Shown here piece by piece: positions 11,733-23,200 of a stretch of 64,000 bases of DNA (position 1 is its first letter; every line of letters begins with the position of its first letter). A program made the translations under genes and the position numbers. The DNA comes from Halicephalobus mephisto (lineage: Eukaryota > Nematoda > Chromadorea > Rhabditida > Panagrolaimidae), in NCBI GenBank assembly GCA_009193035.1, contig SWDT01000093.1, positions 95,484 through 159,483 of the forward strand, written 5' to 3'. The notes beneath the pieces were generated by a model. That model saw only the letters and a list, made by a program, of their open reading frames with translations, ran no database searches and was not told the DNA's origin.

Positions 11733-13004
11733 ATGGCTATCAACGTCAATCGTAACGTCATTGATCCTTTTTACCGCTATAAAATGCCTCGCCTCCAAGC
11801 CAAGGTTGAAGGAAAAGGCAATGGCATTAAGACCGTCATTGCTAACATGGTCGAGATCGCCAAGGCTCTCGACCGTCCTCCAACCTATCCAACCAAGTAC
11901 TTTGGATGTGAACTGGGTGCCCAAACTAACTTTGATACCAAGAATGACCGCTACATTGTCAATGGAGAACATGATGCTAACAAGCTCCAAGATCTTCTTG
12001 ACGGTTTTATTCGCAAGTTTGTTCTATGTCCGGCTTGTGATAATCCTGAGACGTCTCTTAATGTGAAGCGTCAGAGCCAAACCATCCACAGCAAGTGCAA
12101 GGCTTGCGGTCATGCTTTCATCATTGATCCAAAACACAAACTTTCCACTTTCATCCTGAAGAATCCTCCAAATCCTTCATCCGTTGAGAACGGGAACGGT
12201 GAAAAGAAGGATCCGAATTCTCCTATTGATGAAGCCGTCAACGGATTCGACTATAAGGAGAATGTCAGCAATGACGATGAGGATGATGGTGTTTGGGCTG
12301 AACCTGCTGAAAATGAAAAACTGACCGCTAACATCGGGAAGCTTATCATTGACAAAGACTTGGACAAGAGTGTTGAACAACGTCTTGATATGCTTCATCA
12401 GTTTTTCATTGCGGCTAAGAGGGATGGATCCATCAAGGACGCTGTGAAGATGTTGAATGAGGCTGAACGTCTTGAGCTTAAGACCAAAGCTCCTATCTTG
12501 CTCGCCGATGTACTCTTGGATACTGATGTCCGGAATCAACTGAAGACGTACCGAGATCTCATCTATATGTTCGTCAAGGATGATGCCAAAGGCCAACGTC
12601 ATTTTCTTGGAGGAATTGAACAACTCATCCAAAAACACAAGGAACTCCTCCCGAAATCTGTCTTTATCTTGAAGGATCTTTATGACATGAACCTTGTTGA
12701 AGAAGAAACCATCCTTGGTTGGGCTGCTAAGCCTAGTAGCAAATATGTCAAGAAGGACTTTGCCAGGGAGATCATTGCAAAGTGCGAAAAGTTCTTGACT
12801 TGGCTGCAGGAGGCTGAAGAAGAAGACAGCAGCGAGGAAGATGATGACGATGACCTGGAAGTTGCATTCGATGAGCGTGGAAAGGTTGGCGAGGTCACCG
12901 TGGAACCCAAGACCAATGGAGTTGCCAAGTCAGCTACCGCTGCTCGTGAGGAACCTGTCAAAATCAACGACAGTGACGGCGATATCGATATTGACGATAT
13001 TTGA
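11733..13004 (+). CDS. eif-5: Translation initiation factor eIF5
   Basis: A single uninterrupted frame of 423 codons, close to the usual eIF5 length. eIF5 is the GTPase-activating protein for eIF2 in the 43S/48S pre-initiation complex. The N-terminal domain (about 1-150) has NVNRNVIDPFYRYKMPRL with the arginine finger at Arg15, then KVEGKGNGIKTVI and PPTYPTKYFGCELGAQT. A zinc ribbon follows, with CPAC and CKAC pairs (about 99-130). An acidic linker leads to the C-terminal W2 (HEAT-like) domain, which ends in an aromatic/acidic box (FLTWLQEAEEEDSSEEDDDD) used for eIF2-beta and eIF3 contacts. Codon use is strongly biased (CTC, AAG, GTC, ATC), as expected for high expression. The lack of introns is odd for this gene and this window. 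It converges on the sphingomyelinase gene with stops about 145 bases apart. Confidence 0.97.
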   Translation: MAINVNRNVIDPFYRYKMPRLQAKVEGKGNGIKTVIANMVEIAKALDRPPTYPTKYFGCELGAQTNFDTKNDRYIVNGEHDANKLQDLLDGFIRKFVLCPACDNPETSLNVKRQSQTIHSKCKACGHAFIIDPKHKLSTFILKNPPNPSSVENGNGEKKDPNSPIDEAVNGFDYKENVSNDDEDDGVWAEPAENEKLTANIGKLIIDKDLDKSVEQRLDMLHQFFIAAKRDGSIKDAVKMLNEAERLELKTKAPILLADVLLDTDVRNQLKTYRDLIYMFVKDDAKGQRHFLGGIEQLIQKHKELLPKSVFILKDLYDMNLVEEETILGWAAKPSSKYVKKDFAREIIAKCEKFLTWLQEAEEEDSSEEDDDDDLEVAFDERGKVGEVTVEPKTNGVAKSATAAREEPVKINDSDGDIDIDDI

Positions 13005-13072
13005 AGTCTCAATTACTCGAAACTGAATGTATTTCATTTACTCCATTTATCTTGGATACTATTGTAACGTCA

Positions 13073-13078
13073 TTTATT
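13073..13078 (-). terminator. Polyadenylation signal of the sphingomyelinase gene
   Basis: AATAAA on the minus strand about 70 bases past the TAG at 13148. Its 3'UTR would therefore end in the narrow gap before the eIF5 stop codon. Confidence 0.5.
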
Positions 13079-13147
13079 TTTCCCCATAAAGATTTCACAG
13101 TAATATTAGTTTTACACAGTACTTTAATCACTAAGGGATCGAGGTTT

Positions 13148-16100
13148 CTAAGTTGTAGTTGTCCCGCCGAGCATGTCGATGATGTTCCAGGAAGTCTCGG
13201 TGATGGCTCTTCTTTCGATGGTAAGGAATACTAATCCATGCCAAAACGAGAACCCGAGAAGAAGGGTCAAAAAAATTTGAATGATTATTATCTAAAATAA
13301 AATTTGAGATTTTTTAAAACGAAAAATTGACTTACTATTATATTTGAAAATGGAAAAATATTAGTTAAATTACTTATTCCAAAAATAAGTAATAAAAGTA
13401 AAAAACAAATACCACCAAAAAATCTTCTGTCCCATATTATTCTTTTTTCGCCTTCATTTAGGATATCTTGAGCTTGTTCTAGGAATTGTCTGTTGATATG
13501 TCGTTCGGATTCCATATATCCATCGAAATTTTGTAATTCGAATATTGCTGATACTCCGAGATGATCTGAGAAATTTATCTTTTTGGGACCGGGGATGACG
13601 TCGAAACAGTTTTCGCATTGGAGAAGTTTGAAATTTTTTCGGATTGATTGGTACATTATGTAGTCTAGACGTTTTCCGAATGGGTTTGATTTTAAAATTT
13701 TTTTGTTTGTGAAACAGTTGTCTGGTCTGTCGCATGTCATTCCGGTGGGATTTTGGGGATTTGAGATTGGTTTTCTGTCTAGCCAGGCATCTTTGAGATT
13801 CGCGATTGTTCTGATTATATGGTAACCGAGATCTTCTGGTTCGATGTTGAAATCTCCTGTGAGAATTAGGAAATCTGCGTCTCTGCTTGTGTGTCTGACG
13901 AATTGGGCGAGTTCGAAGGCTTGAGATAGACGATGCGGGAGATAAAGGTCGTTGTTTCGGTTATATTCTGCATGCAGCTGGAAAGATTTCATATATCAAA
14001 ATCATAGTTTTATAAAAACAGAAATAAAATTATTTAAAAATAATCTCGACGCGAAAGTTTAGAACTTGTTAGAAATATAAAAATTTAGGATTTATATATC
14101 AATTCTAAAATCATAATTTTATAAAAATAGAAATAAAATTATTTAAAAATAGTTTCGACGCGAAAGTTTAGAACTCATTAGAAACACAAAAATTTAAGAT
14201 TTATATATCAATTTTAAAATCATAGTTTTATAAAAACAGAAATAAAATTATTTAAAAGTAGTCTCAACGCGAAAGTTTAGAACTTGTTAGAAATATAAAA
14301 ATTCAGGACTTATATATCAATTCTAAAATCATAGTTTTGTAAAAAATAAATATTTTTTTGCAGAATAATTTCGACATGAAATTTTGATTTTTTAAAAATA
14401 AAGCGTTTACGTGACATTTTTTATCTTTTTCGAGAATTGTAAACTTACACAAATCGTCAGCTATGTTGTGAAAACAAAAAATCCGTTTTTTCGGGGATGT
14501 TTTAGTTTAAATTACGATTTTTAAGTTTATATATATACTTCAATATGTAGTTATTAAATCTAGAAAGTAGATAAAAGGCTTCATATGTTGTAACTTTATG
14601 ATTTTGTAGGTTACAAAAAATTACTTAGTTTTTATGAGTAAAAATCTATTGATAAGCCAGATTTGCCATTTCATTTATGATATGCCAGTTCACAGACACG
14701 CGAGAAAGTCATTTGTGCCAACAAAAACCCACTGATAAGCCAGATTTGCCATTTCACAGACACGCGAGAAAGTCATTCGTGTCAACGAAAATCCACTGAT
14801 AAGCCAGATTTGCCATTTCATTTATGATATGCCAGTTCACAGACATGTGGAGGCTGTACGACAATTGCTTCCCAGCGACGTTTGCTCCCCGTTTTTCTCC
14901 TTTTCAATTCCCACTGATTTCGAAATTTCTTTTTGAATTAATTTTTCCTTACTTCACTGAGATATTGAATTAATTTAGTTATGGAGAAAATTGATATAAA
15001 AAAGAAATAAATCTTACGAAATAGAGGGAAGCAACTGTCGTAAGGTCAGAGTTTATTTGGTATCGTAAAGATCATATATGAATTTCTGCGAAATAATCTT
15101 GATGCGGATTTTAGGATTTTTTAAAGAACTAACACTTGGGATTTTGCATATGAAAATCCTGCTATTAAAAAATCAAAAATTAATCCCATCACGAAATGGT
15201 CCTGAAGCGAATTTTTAAAATTTCCAGTCGAGACAAACGAAACTGAAATTTTGTTTTTACGTAATTCTATGAAATTCGAAAATGATTACAAAAATCAAAA
15301 ATTAATCTTATCACGAAATGGTCCCGAAACGAAGTTTTAAAATTTCGAAATTATCAAAAATAAAACTTACATGAGTGGTGTAGACGCAGAGCCTATGGCC
15401 TTCGGCAATGATTTCGGCCAATCCGACGACTTTCCCGCCGAACCAGTCACCGCGATGAATGTGATGAGGAAATCCGTTTAAGGAGTAACGATGGATCAAC
15501 GTCGACATGATCCTCCATCGGCTCATGATGCAAGTTCCGCTCCCAGTGTATCCGCTAAAAATGTTCAAAAAGTAAATTTCCATATATGGATAGTAATCTT
15601 ACCTGTGGAAATAGTGTCTATATGGGAACTTGTCCCGAACTTGGTTATAAATGTCCAAAAAATCCCGTTCACTCCAGAGTTCTTGTAGACTCACAATATC
15701 GTAATCGGATTCGTTCAAAGCTTCTGCCAAAGCATCCAGACGGTACTTACGATGCTTGGATCCGATAGGCCAAGGTTGAGGTAGTGCCCTAAAAAGAAAA
15801 AATCGAAATCCATATATGAAATTCTACATTTTATATATAAAGAATTAAAATCCATATGTGAATTCTACGATTAATATATAAAGAATTAAAATCCATATAT
15901 GAAATTCTACAATTTATATATAAAAACTCAAAATTCATATGTGAATTCTACCATTTATATATAAAGAATTAAAATCCATATGTTAATTCTACATTTTATA
16001 TATAAAGAATTAAAATTCATATATGAGATTTCAACATCCATGAGTAAAAAGTTAAAATCTACATGTCAATTCTATATTTTATATATAAAAAGTTAAAATT

Positions 16101-16361
16101 CATATATGAAACTTCAAAATCCATATATAAAAAGTTAAAACTCATATATGGATTTCAAGTTTTACGTATGAAATTACGAGATTTAGAAGGAAAATTAACT
16201 CACCAGCAGTTCAAAGTCGCAATTTTGATGGTCAGATTCCCAGTCGTCGGGGAAATGGAATCAGAAGTCAATGGAGCTTCTGAATTCGTCATGAGTAAAC
16301 GTCCGCTGTTGCTAGTTGGAGATGATCGTCTTCTGACGCCATTCAACGTGGTTTCGGCCAT
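13148..16361 (-). CDS. Neutral sphingomyelinase (nSMase2-unrelated, SMPD2-type)
   Basis: Minus-strand exons 16361-16204, 15788-15603, 15554-15371, 13977-13336 and 13291-13148 join in phase to 437 aa. The enzyme class hydrolyses sphingomyelin to ceramide and phosphocholine at membranes, needing magnesium. The exonuclease/endonuclease/phosphatase fold is clear: TLNCWALPQPWPIGSKHR, then DIVSLQELWSE (metal-binding Glu), GSGTCIMSRW, HIHRGDWFGGK, TTHLHAEYNR, LILTGDFNIEPEDLGY, GKRLDYIMY and the catalytic SDHLGVSA. Two hydrophobic segments close to the C-terminus (around FFGGICFLLLLLIFGISN and the last exon LTLLLGFSFWHGLVFL) match the membrane anchor of the SMPD2 subfamily. The 37-residue Ser/Thr-rich N-terminus is extra. 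Introns carry many CATATATG words and tandem repeats. It is divergent to Dicer, starts about 900 bases apart. Confidence 0.95.
13984..14350 (-). repeat. Tandem repeat in the large sphingomyelinase intron
   Basis: A unit of about 108 bases (ATATATCAATTCTAAAATCA, AATAAAATTATTTAAAAATA, TCGACGCGAAAGTTTAGAAC) occurs three to four times. Confidence 0.85.
14640..14850 (+). repeat. Triplicated unit in the same intron
   Basis: AYTGATAAGCCAGATTTGCC followed by CACAGACACGCGAGAAAGTC occurs in three imperfect copies. The middle copy lacks the TTATGATATGCCAGTTCA insert found in the outer two. Confidence 0.85.
15795..16160 (-). repeat. Short tandem repeat rich in CATATATG
   Basis: A unit of about 45 bases (AAAATCCATATATGAAATTC, TACATTTTATATATAAAG) repeats about seven times between exons 1 and 2 of the sphingomyelinase gene. 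Confidence 0.85.
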
Positions 16362-17259
16362 GGTAACCTAAAAAAATCCGATAAGAGTTGGAGAAAGCGA
16401 ATGGAAACCAAAAAATAATCAATGAAAGCAAACAATCGTTTGTTTAGGACCTGCTTTTGATTTTTTTGAAACTTTTTAAAAACATTTATTTTTATTTTTT
16501 AACTAAATTAATTTTGATTTTTGAACTAAATTAATGCAAAAAATAAACTTTTTTAATTATTTTTTTTCATAAAAAACTTCGAAAATAAATAAATTTTAAT
16601 TTTTTAAAATAAATTAATGTATGGAAAAAGTAAAATTACGAAATTTTTGTTGTAAAAAATTTTTAAATAAACTCATGTATGAAAAAATTAATTTTATTAA
16701 TAAAATTTTTGTATAAAAAAATTGGAAAATAAATAAACATTAGTTTTCTCAAGAAATTCATATATGAAAAAACAAAACGAACAATTTTTTATGAAAGAAC
16801 TTCAAAATTAGTAATTTTTAAATAAATTCATATGAAAAAATTGATTTTATTAGTAAAATGTTTGTATAAAAAAGTTAGAGAATAAATAAACATTAGTTTT
16901 CTCGAGAAATTCATATATGAAAAAACAAACCTGATCGAAAAAAAAAGTTTTACGTCAGTTTGAAAAATAACAGGACGTTAACCATGACAACAAACGATTT
17001 TAAAACCTGAATTCATATATGAAATACGGTATTCCGATGTTGCTCAATTATCCAATTTTATTTTTTGGCAGTTTTTTCAGCATTAAATCGGAATTTTCGA
17101 AATTAAAAAATATTTTAGAAACTCCGATAATTTTCAAAAAAGTACTCCCGTCGCGAAAGAGAGGGTTGAATTTAAGTTAGTTTTTGAATTTTCCGAATTC
17201 GTACTTGACGAATTTATTTTTTTATTTTTGTTTTTTACGAAATCAACTAACCACTGCCG
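16362..17259. other. Shared upstream region of sphingomyelinase and Dicer
   Basis: About 900 bases of AT-rich DNA between two divergent start codons, which must hold both promoters unless one is further away. It contains a repeated block (TAAACATTAGTTTTCTCRAG, AAATTCATATATGAAAAAAC; near 16735 and 16885). No third gene is visible. Confidence 0.6.
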
Positions 17260-20200
17260 ATGGCGTTACGGGCGAAGGATGTCGGAGGAGAGTTCCTGAC
17301 TTCGAGGGAATACCAGGTTCGTCAAAGTCTCTGGATTTTTCATATATGAAATTTAAGGTGGACATTTACGAACATGCTATTAAACAAGATTCCATCTTGC
17401 TAATGCCCTCAGGCACAGGCAAAACTTACATTGCGATTCTGTTGATGAAACATATGGCCCCGAAGTTGGGTCCGGACAAGAAAACCGCTGTTTTCGTCGT
17501 CGACAGAAGTTGGTTCAATTTTTTACCTAAATTATCATTTAACTTTATGACGTAATTTTATTAATAGTTTTCATATATGGAAAAGTCTGAAATTTATTTT
17601 TTACCTAAATTATCATTGAAGTTTATGACGTAATTTTATTAGTAGTTTTCATATATGGAGAAGTCTGAAATTTAATTTTTACCTAAATTATCATTTAACT
17701 TTATGACGTAATTTTATTAGTAGTTTTCATATATGAGAAATATTTAGATTTAAATTCTCTGTTTAAATTATTCATTTTTTTATTCTATGATAGTAGTAAT
17801 TTTCATATATGAAAAACTTTAGATTTGAATTGTCTTTTAATTCTGTAGTTTTATTTTTAAAATTATTTCGATATATGAGAAACTTTAGATTTGAATTTTT
17901 TAAAGTTCTGTAGTTTTTTAAAATTATTTCGATATATGAGGAACTTCCAGCAACGTTGCTTGATCAACAATGCGAACAAATCCAGATGAACACGACTCTT
18001 AAAGTCGGGAAATGGACTACCGGTCATGGTGCCTGTAATTTGGAAACCAACTTTGGAAAATTTGTCAAAGATAACGATGTGGTCGTTGTGAACGCTCAAG
18101 TTCTGGTGGAAGCTCTTATGCACAACATCGTGGATGAATCTGCTTTTGCTTTGGTCGTCATTGATGAATGTCATTATTGTCTAGGAATCCAGCATCCTTA
18201 TCGACAACTAGCCAGAAGGTTGAAAAACTTCAAAAAAAAAGAAAAAACGGAAACTATGAGGATCATTGGATTGACTTCCTGCGCTTTGAACCAGAACGTA
18301 GAAGCAGAAAGAATTTCGGAAAGAATAGTACTTTTAGAAAACACCCTGGGAGCGAGGATTATCTCCTCCGACGCCTTGATTCAGAATTCCAAGTACTTGA
18401 ACAAACCCAAGGAATTAGTTGTTTATTATTCGAAAAATTCCGAAAACGAAAATTACGATTTTTCGATTTTGTACAATTTCGAAATTTTTCTGCATTCCTT
18501 GGGCGATTTCGACAACTTGACAGATCCCAGACCTTTTATTTTCGAATGCCTGAGGAAAATCAAAGGTGTGATGGAGGATTGCGGAATATACAGTGCTTAT
18601 CACGTGACTAAAAATTGTATTAAAATGACGGAAAAATTTTTAAATCAAAGTTACATTAGTTTTAAACATTTAATTATTTTTTCAACAGCAATTTCGACAT
18701 TTAAATGTTTTTGTTTGCCGTTGGAACAGAAATTTAATGGATTTAATTCGTTCGAAAAAATTTCGCCGTATTTATCGAGACAAGTTTTGCTGATTTTGGA
18801 AGCTTTAGAAAATTTTAATAATCATCTTAATCCGAAAGTTAATCCACTTACGGCTATTATTTTTTTGGAAAGAAAATGTTCTGTTTTAGCGTTTACGGTA
18901 AGTTTATTTTTTTTACGAAATTTTGGATTTTTATGGAAATTTATCTTCGAAAAATTTTGTAAAAATTAAAATTTTTCGGTTTTGATTGGAAATTTTTTAA
19001 GATTTTAGTTTTATATTAAATTAATTATGATTTAGAATTTCAAAGAATTCTGTAAAAAATTAATTTATTTAAATAATACTGTAATTTCTGAAGTTTTTAA
19101 AATTCTCAGAATTATTTTGTAAAAATCATTTTTATTTAAATAATACTGTAATTTCTGAAAATTTTTCTCAGAATTACTTTGTAAAAAATAAATTTTTTGT
19201 TTTCAGAATTTGCTGAAATTCCTTTCGAAAACGACTCCTCGATTTAGTTTCATCAAGCCTGATTGTACTGTAGGAAGAGGAGGAAATTCGGAAATAGAAG
19301 GTCCAGATTCTGGAGAAGGATTCCGTCAAAAATCAAAGAACTTGACAGATGTCATTGCAAATTTCAGAAAAAACGAAAAAAACGTAGTGGTTTCGACCAA
19401 GGTCCTGGAAGAGGGGATCGACATCAGATCTTGCAACTTGGTCATTAAGGGATCTGTTCCGTCGACGTATTCATCGTATATTCAATCCAGAGGACGAGCG
19501 AGAATGTCTCCATCGTTGTATTTGATGTTGTGTCCGGATACAGAAATGAATTTTTGTCAGTCAAAATTGGCCAAATACAGAAGAATAGAAAAACTTTTGG
19601 CAGATAGATTGCCATGTTTGAAAAATATCGCTCCTGACAGAACTATGTTGTCTGAAGACATTACTCCAGATGACGTCATGGAAGGATACAAAACACCATC
19701 TGGAGCCGAAGTTACAATGTCATCTGCAATTTCGTTAATCAACAAATATTGCGCGAGATTGCCCTCGGACGTGTTCACAAGGTTGACGGCTCAAGCCAAA
19801 TGTAACAGAATTGGAAAATTTTATTTTTCTTTATTAAAATTTCCAATTAATTCTCCAATTAAAGAAATAATAATTGGAGAAAAATTTACATCAATGAGAT
19901 TAGCAGATATGGGAGTTGCCCTGAAGGCATGTAGAATATTACACGAAAGAGGCGAAATTGACGATAACTTACTTCCTTTGACGAAAGACAAAGTTTCAAA
20001 TATTTTCGAATTAGCAGATGAATTTGAAGAATACGGAGCAAATGTTCCTAGAAAAACTGGTTGTGCAAAAAAACGAAGAGTTTATAGAAGATGTATTTCG
20101 AAATATCTTACAGATGGTTTACCAAATGTTGGAAAAAATTTTAATATTTATTTAATTGAAATGGATTTAGTTGAACCTATTTCTGAACAATCAAATCCGA

Positions 20201-23200
20201 AAAAAAGAAAAATTATAAATCCTAAAAATACGCCTTATATTTTTGGATTATGTACGACAAAAAAATTGCCTCCAGTGAGTTTTTTAAAATTATTTTTGGA
20301 AAAATTACTTTTTAAAGATTACTGTAGAGGTAATTGAAATTTTTATGTGGATTGTGATTTATGGGAACTAATTTTGGGAGATAGATGGAAAATTGTATTT
20401 TAATTTTGGACTTTTTGGATTTAGAAAAAAGTATGTTTTAAGAAATTCATATATAGGTTACTGTAGATTACTGTAGTTTCTGAAATATGAAATTCTTGAG
20501 GCGATTTTTGCAATAATTCAGAAGTTCTAAAGATTACTATAGAGGTAATTGAAATTTTTATGGGAATTAATTTTGGGAGATAGATGGAAAATTGTATTTT
20601 AATTTAAGATTTTCTGAATTTATTTAGAAAAAATATGTTTTAAGAAATTCATATATAGGTTACTGTAGATTACTGTAGATTACTGTAGTTTCTGAAATAT
20701 AAAATTCTTGAGGTGATTTTTGTAATAATTAAGAAATTCTAAAGATTACTGTAGAGATAATTGAAATTTTTATGGGAATTAATTTTGGGAGATAGATGGA
20801 AAATTGTATTTTAATTTACGATTTTCTGAATTTATTTAGAAAAAATATATTTTAAGAAATTCATATATAGGTTACTGTAGTTTCTGAAATATGAAATTCT
20901 TGAGGCAATTTTTGTAATAATTAAAAAGCTCTAAAGATTACTGTAGTTTCTGAAACTTGAAATTCCCGAGATGATTTTGTTAAAAAAATTTAATATTACT
21001 ATTTTTTGAGATTTTTTAGTTATTTAGAAAGTTTAATATTATTTTTTAAAAATTATTTAGGAAGTTTTATATTATTTTTTAAAATTACTTTTTTAAATTT
21101 TTCTTCAGATTCCTCCGTTTCCGGTGTACCAGAGACAAGGAAAGGTGATAGCCAGATTTAAGTTATATAAAAATACGGTGGAATTTACGGCAGAAGAATT
21201 CGAATTAATCAAGGATTTTCATGCTTATATTTTTGAAGAAATCCTTCAAATGAAAACAGATATGATTTTTTGTCCCGAAAAAGCCCCGTTTTCGACTTTG
21301 TTGATTCCACTGAAACAGATTCCGGGAGGGTCATCTGAAGAATATGAAATTGACTATCATGTTGCTAGAGATACTGTAAAAGGATTTCCAAATCCGCCGA
21401 CGGATGAAGAAAGAAGAAATTTTAAATATGATTCTGAACTTTACAGAGATGCCGTGGTGAAGCCGTGGTACAGACAAAACGAAAGAGACGCTTATTACAT
21501 AGGAGAAGTCGAAACGGAAGTTTTTCCGACTTCTGAATTTGCAGATCAGAAATATGAAACATTTGGAAATTACTTTAAAGAAAAATACGGTATTGAAATT
21601 TATCATCCAGAATATCCGTTGTTGGATGTGGATAATACTTCAAATAGAATGAATTTGTTACTTCCGAGAATCGTCCAAGCGAAAACTTTTAAAAGATCCT
21701 TGGATCATAATCAAAAACAATTCATGGTTCCGGAATTGGTATCGATTCATCCTATGCCGGCTTCTTTCTGGATTATGGTAATCGAACTTCCGACAGTTTT
21801 GTTTAGGTGGGAATTTTTGAAATTAAGGTTTATGTTTAATTAGAATTCTATAGAATTCAGTAGAATCTTCTAGAATCTGATTCGAGGTTTCTGGAATCTC
21901 CTAGAATTTAATTGAAGGTTTCTGGGATCTTTTCAAATTTAATCGAGGGTTTCTGAGATCTCCTAGAATCTGATTCGAGGTTTCTGGAATCTCCTAGAAT
22001 CTAATTGAAGGTTTCTGGGATCTTTTCAAATTTAATCGAGGGTTTCTGAGATCTCCTAGAATCTGATAGGAGGTTTCTGGAATCTCCTAGAATCTAATTG
22101 AAGGTTTCTGGGATCTTCTAGAAGTTTTTAGAATTATCTAGAATTCAGAATCTTCCAGTTTAATTGACGGTTTCTGGAATCTCAAAAGATTTTACTAAAT
22201 TTCCAGATGATTCTAAAAACTTATAAAATTCCAGAAACCTTCAATTTGATTTTGGAAGATTCTATGAGATTCTAGTTTGTAGCTATGTTAATTTTTGTAT
22301 TTTTATTTTAAAGTTATTTTTTAGAATGAATTGTCTGCTGTTGGCGGATGAGTTTAGGGCTAGGGTGTCGACAGCCTTAGGGCTTGTTCCGAATCCTCCA
22401 GATGACTTTGAATGGGAAGAGTTATCGTATCCTATTCCTCAAAACACAAATTTCTCTGGAGTTAGAAGTATTGATCAATTAAAAAAAGTAAATGCTTTGA
22501 TGGCAGCAGAAGACGGAATTAAAGATGATTCAGAAGAAAAATTAAAAGATGAAATTGATTTCGAAATAGGAGTATGGGATCCTTCGTTGGGAGATAAATA
22601 CAAAGATATTCCACTTAATGATCCTGGAGAAGAAAAAATAATAAATCCAATGGTTGTTGATGAAGACGACTACATGCTTGAGGATGACTCGGGATGGAAC
22701 CAGATCGCGATAGATATGGTCGATATATCCGGTGCGAAAGAAAAAATTAAAAATATTTCGATTGAAGATTGTCCAGTTTTGGGATGGGATGATGATAATG
22801 TTGAAATAATTCAACCATTAGATGGAGAATTAGCCATAGGTACGGTACTTGGATTGGATCCGGAAGGATTAACAAGGGATATAGCTAGGATTAATCCGGG
22901 TGAACCTGTTTCAAAAAAAAGAAAAAATGAAATTTTTGGAACGGATGAAATACATGAAGATGAACAAGGATCCAAAGACGAATTCAATTCAGATCCAGGA
23001 TTACTGGTTTCAGATGTCTGTAGTAGACCTGAATCGCCGGATTTAATTTTGGATTTTGTCGAAATTAAAAAATCAATTTCGCCGATTTTGGAAGATGTTT
23101 TTGATGAAGATATTGAAGATTTAATTTTAGAAGATAATGGAAAAATTGAATTTTATAAAATAACAGTTTCTGAATTGCCGGATTTCATGAAGGATTGGTT

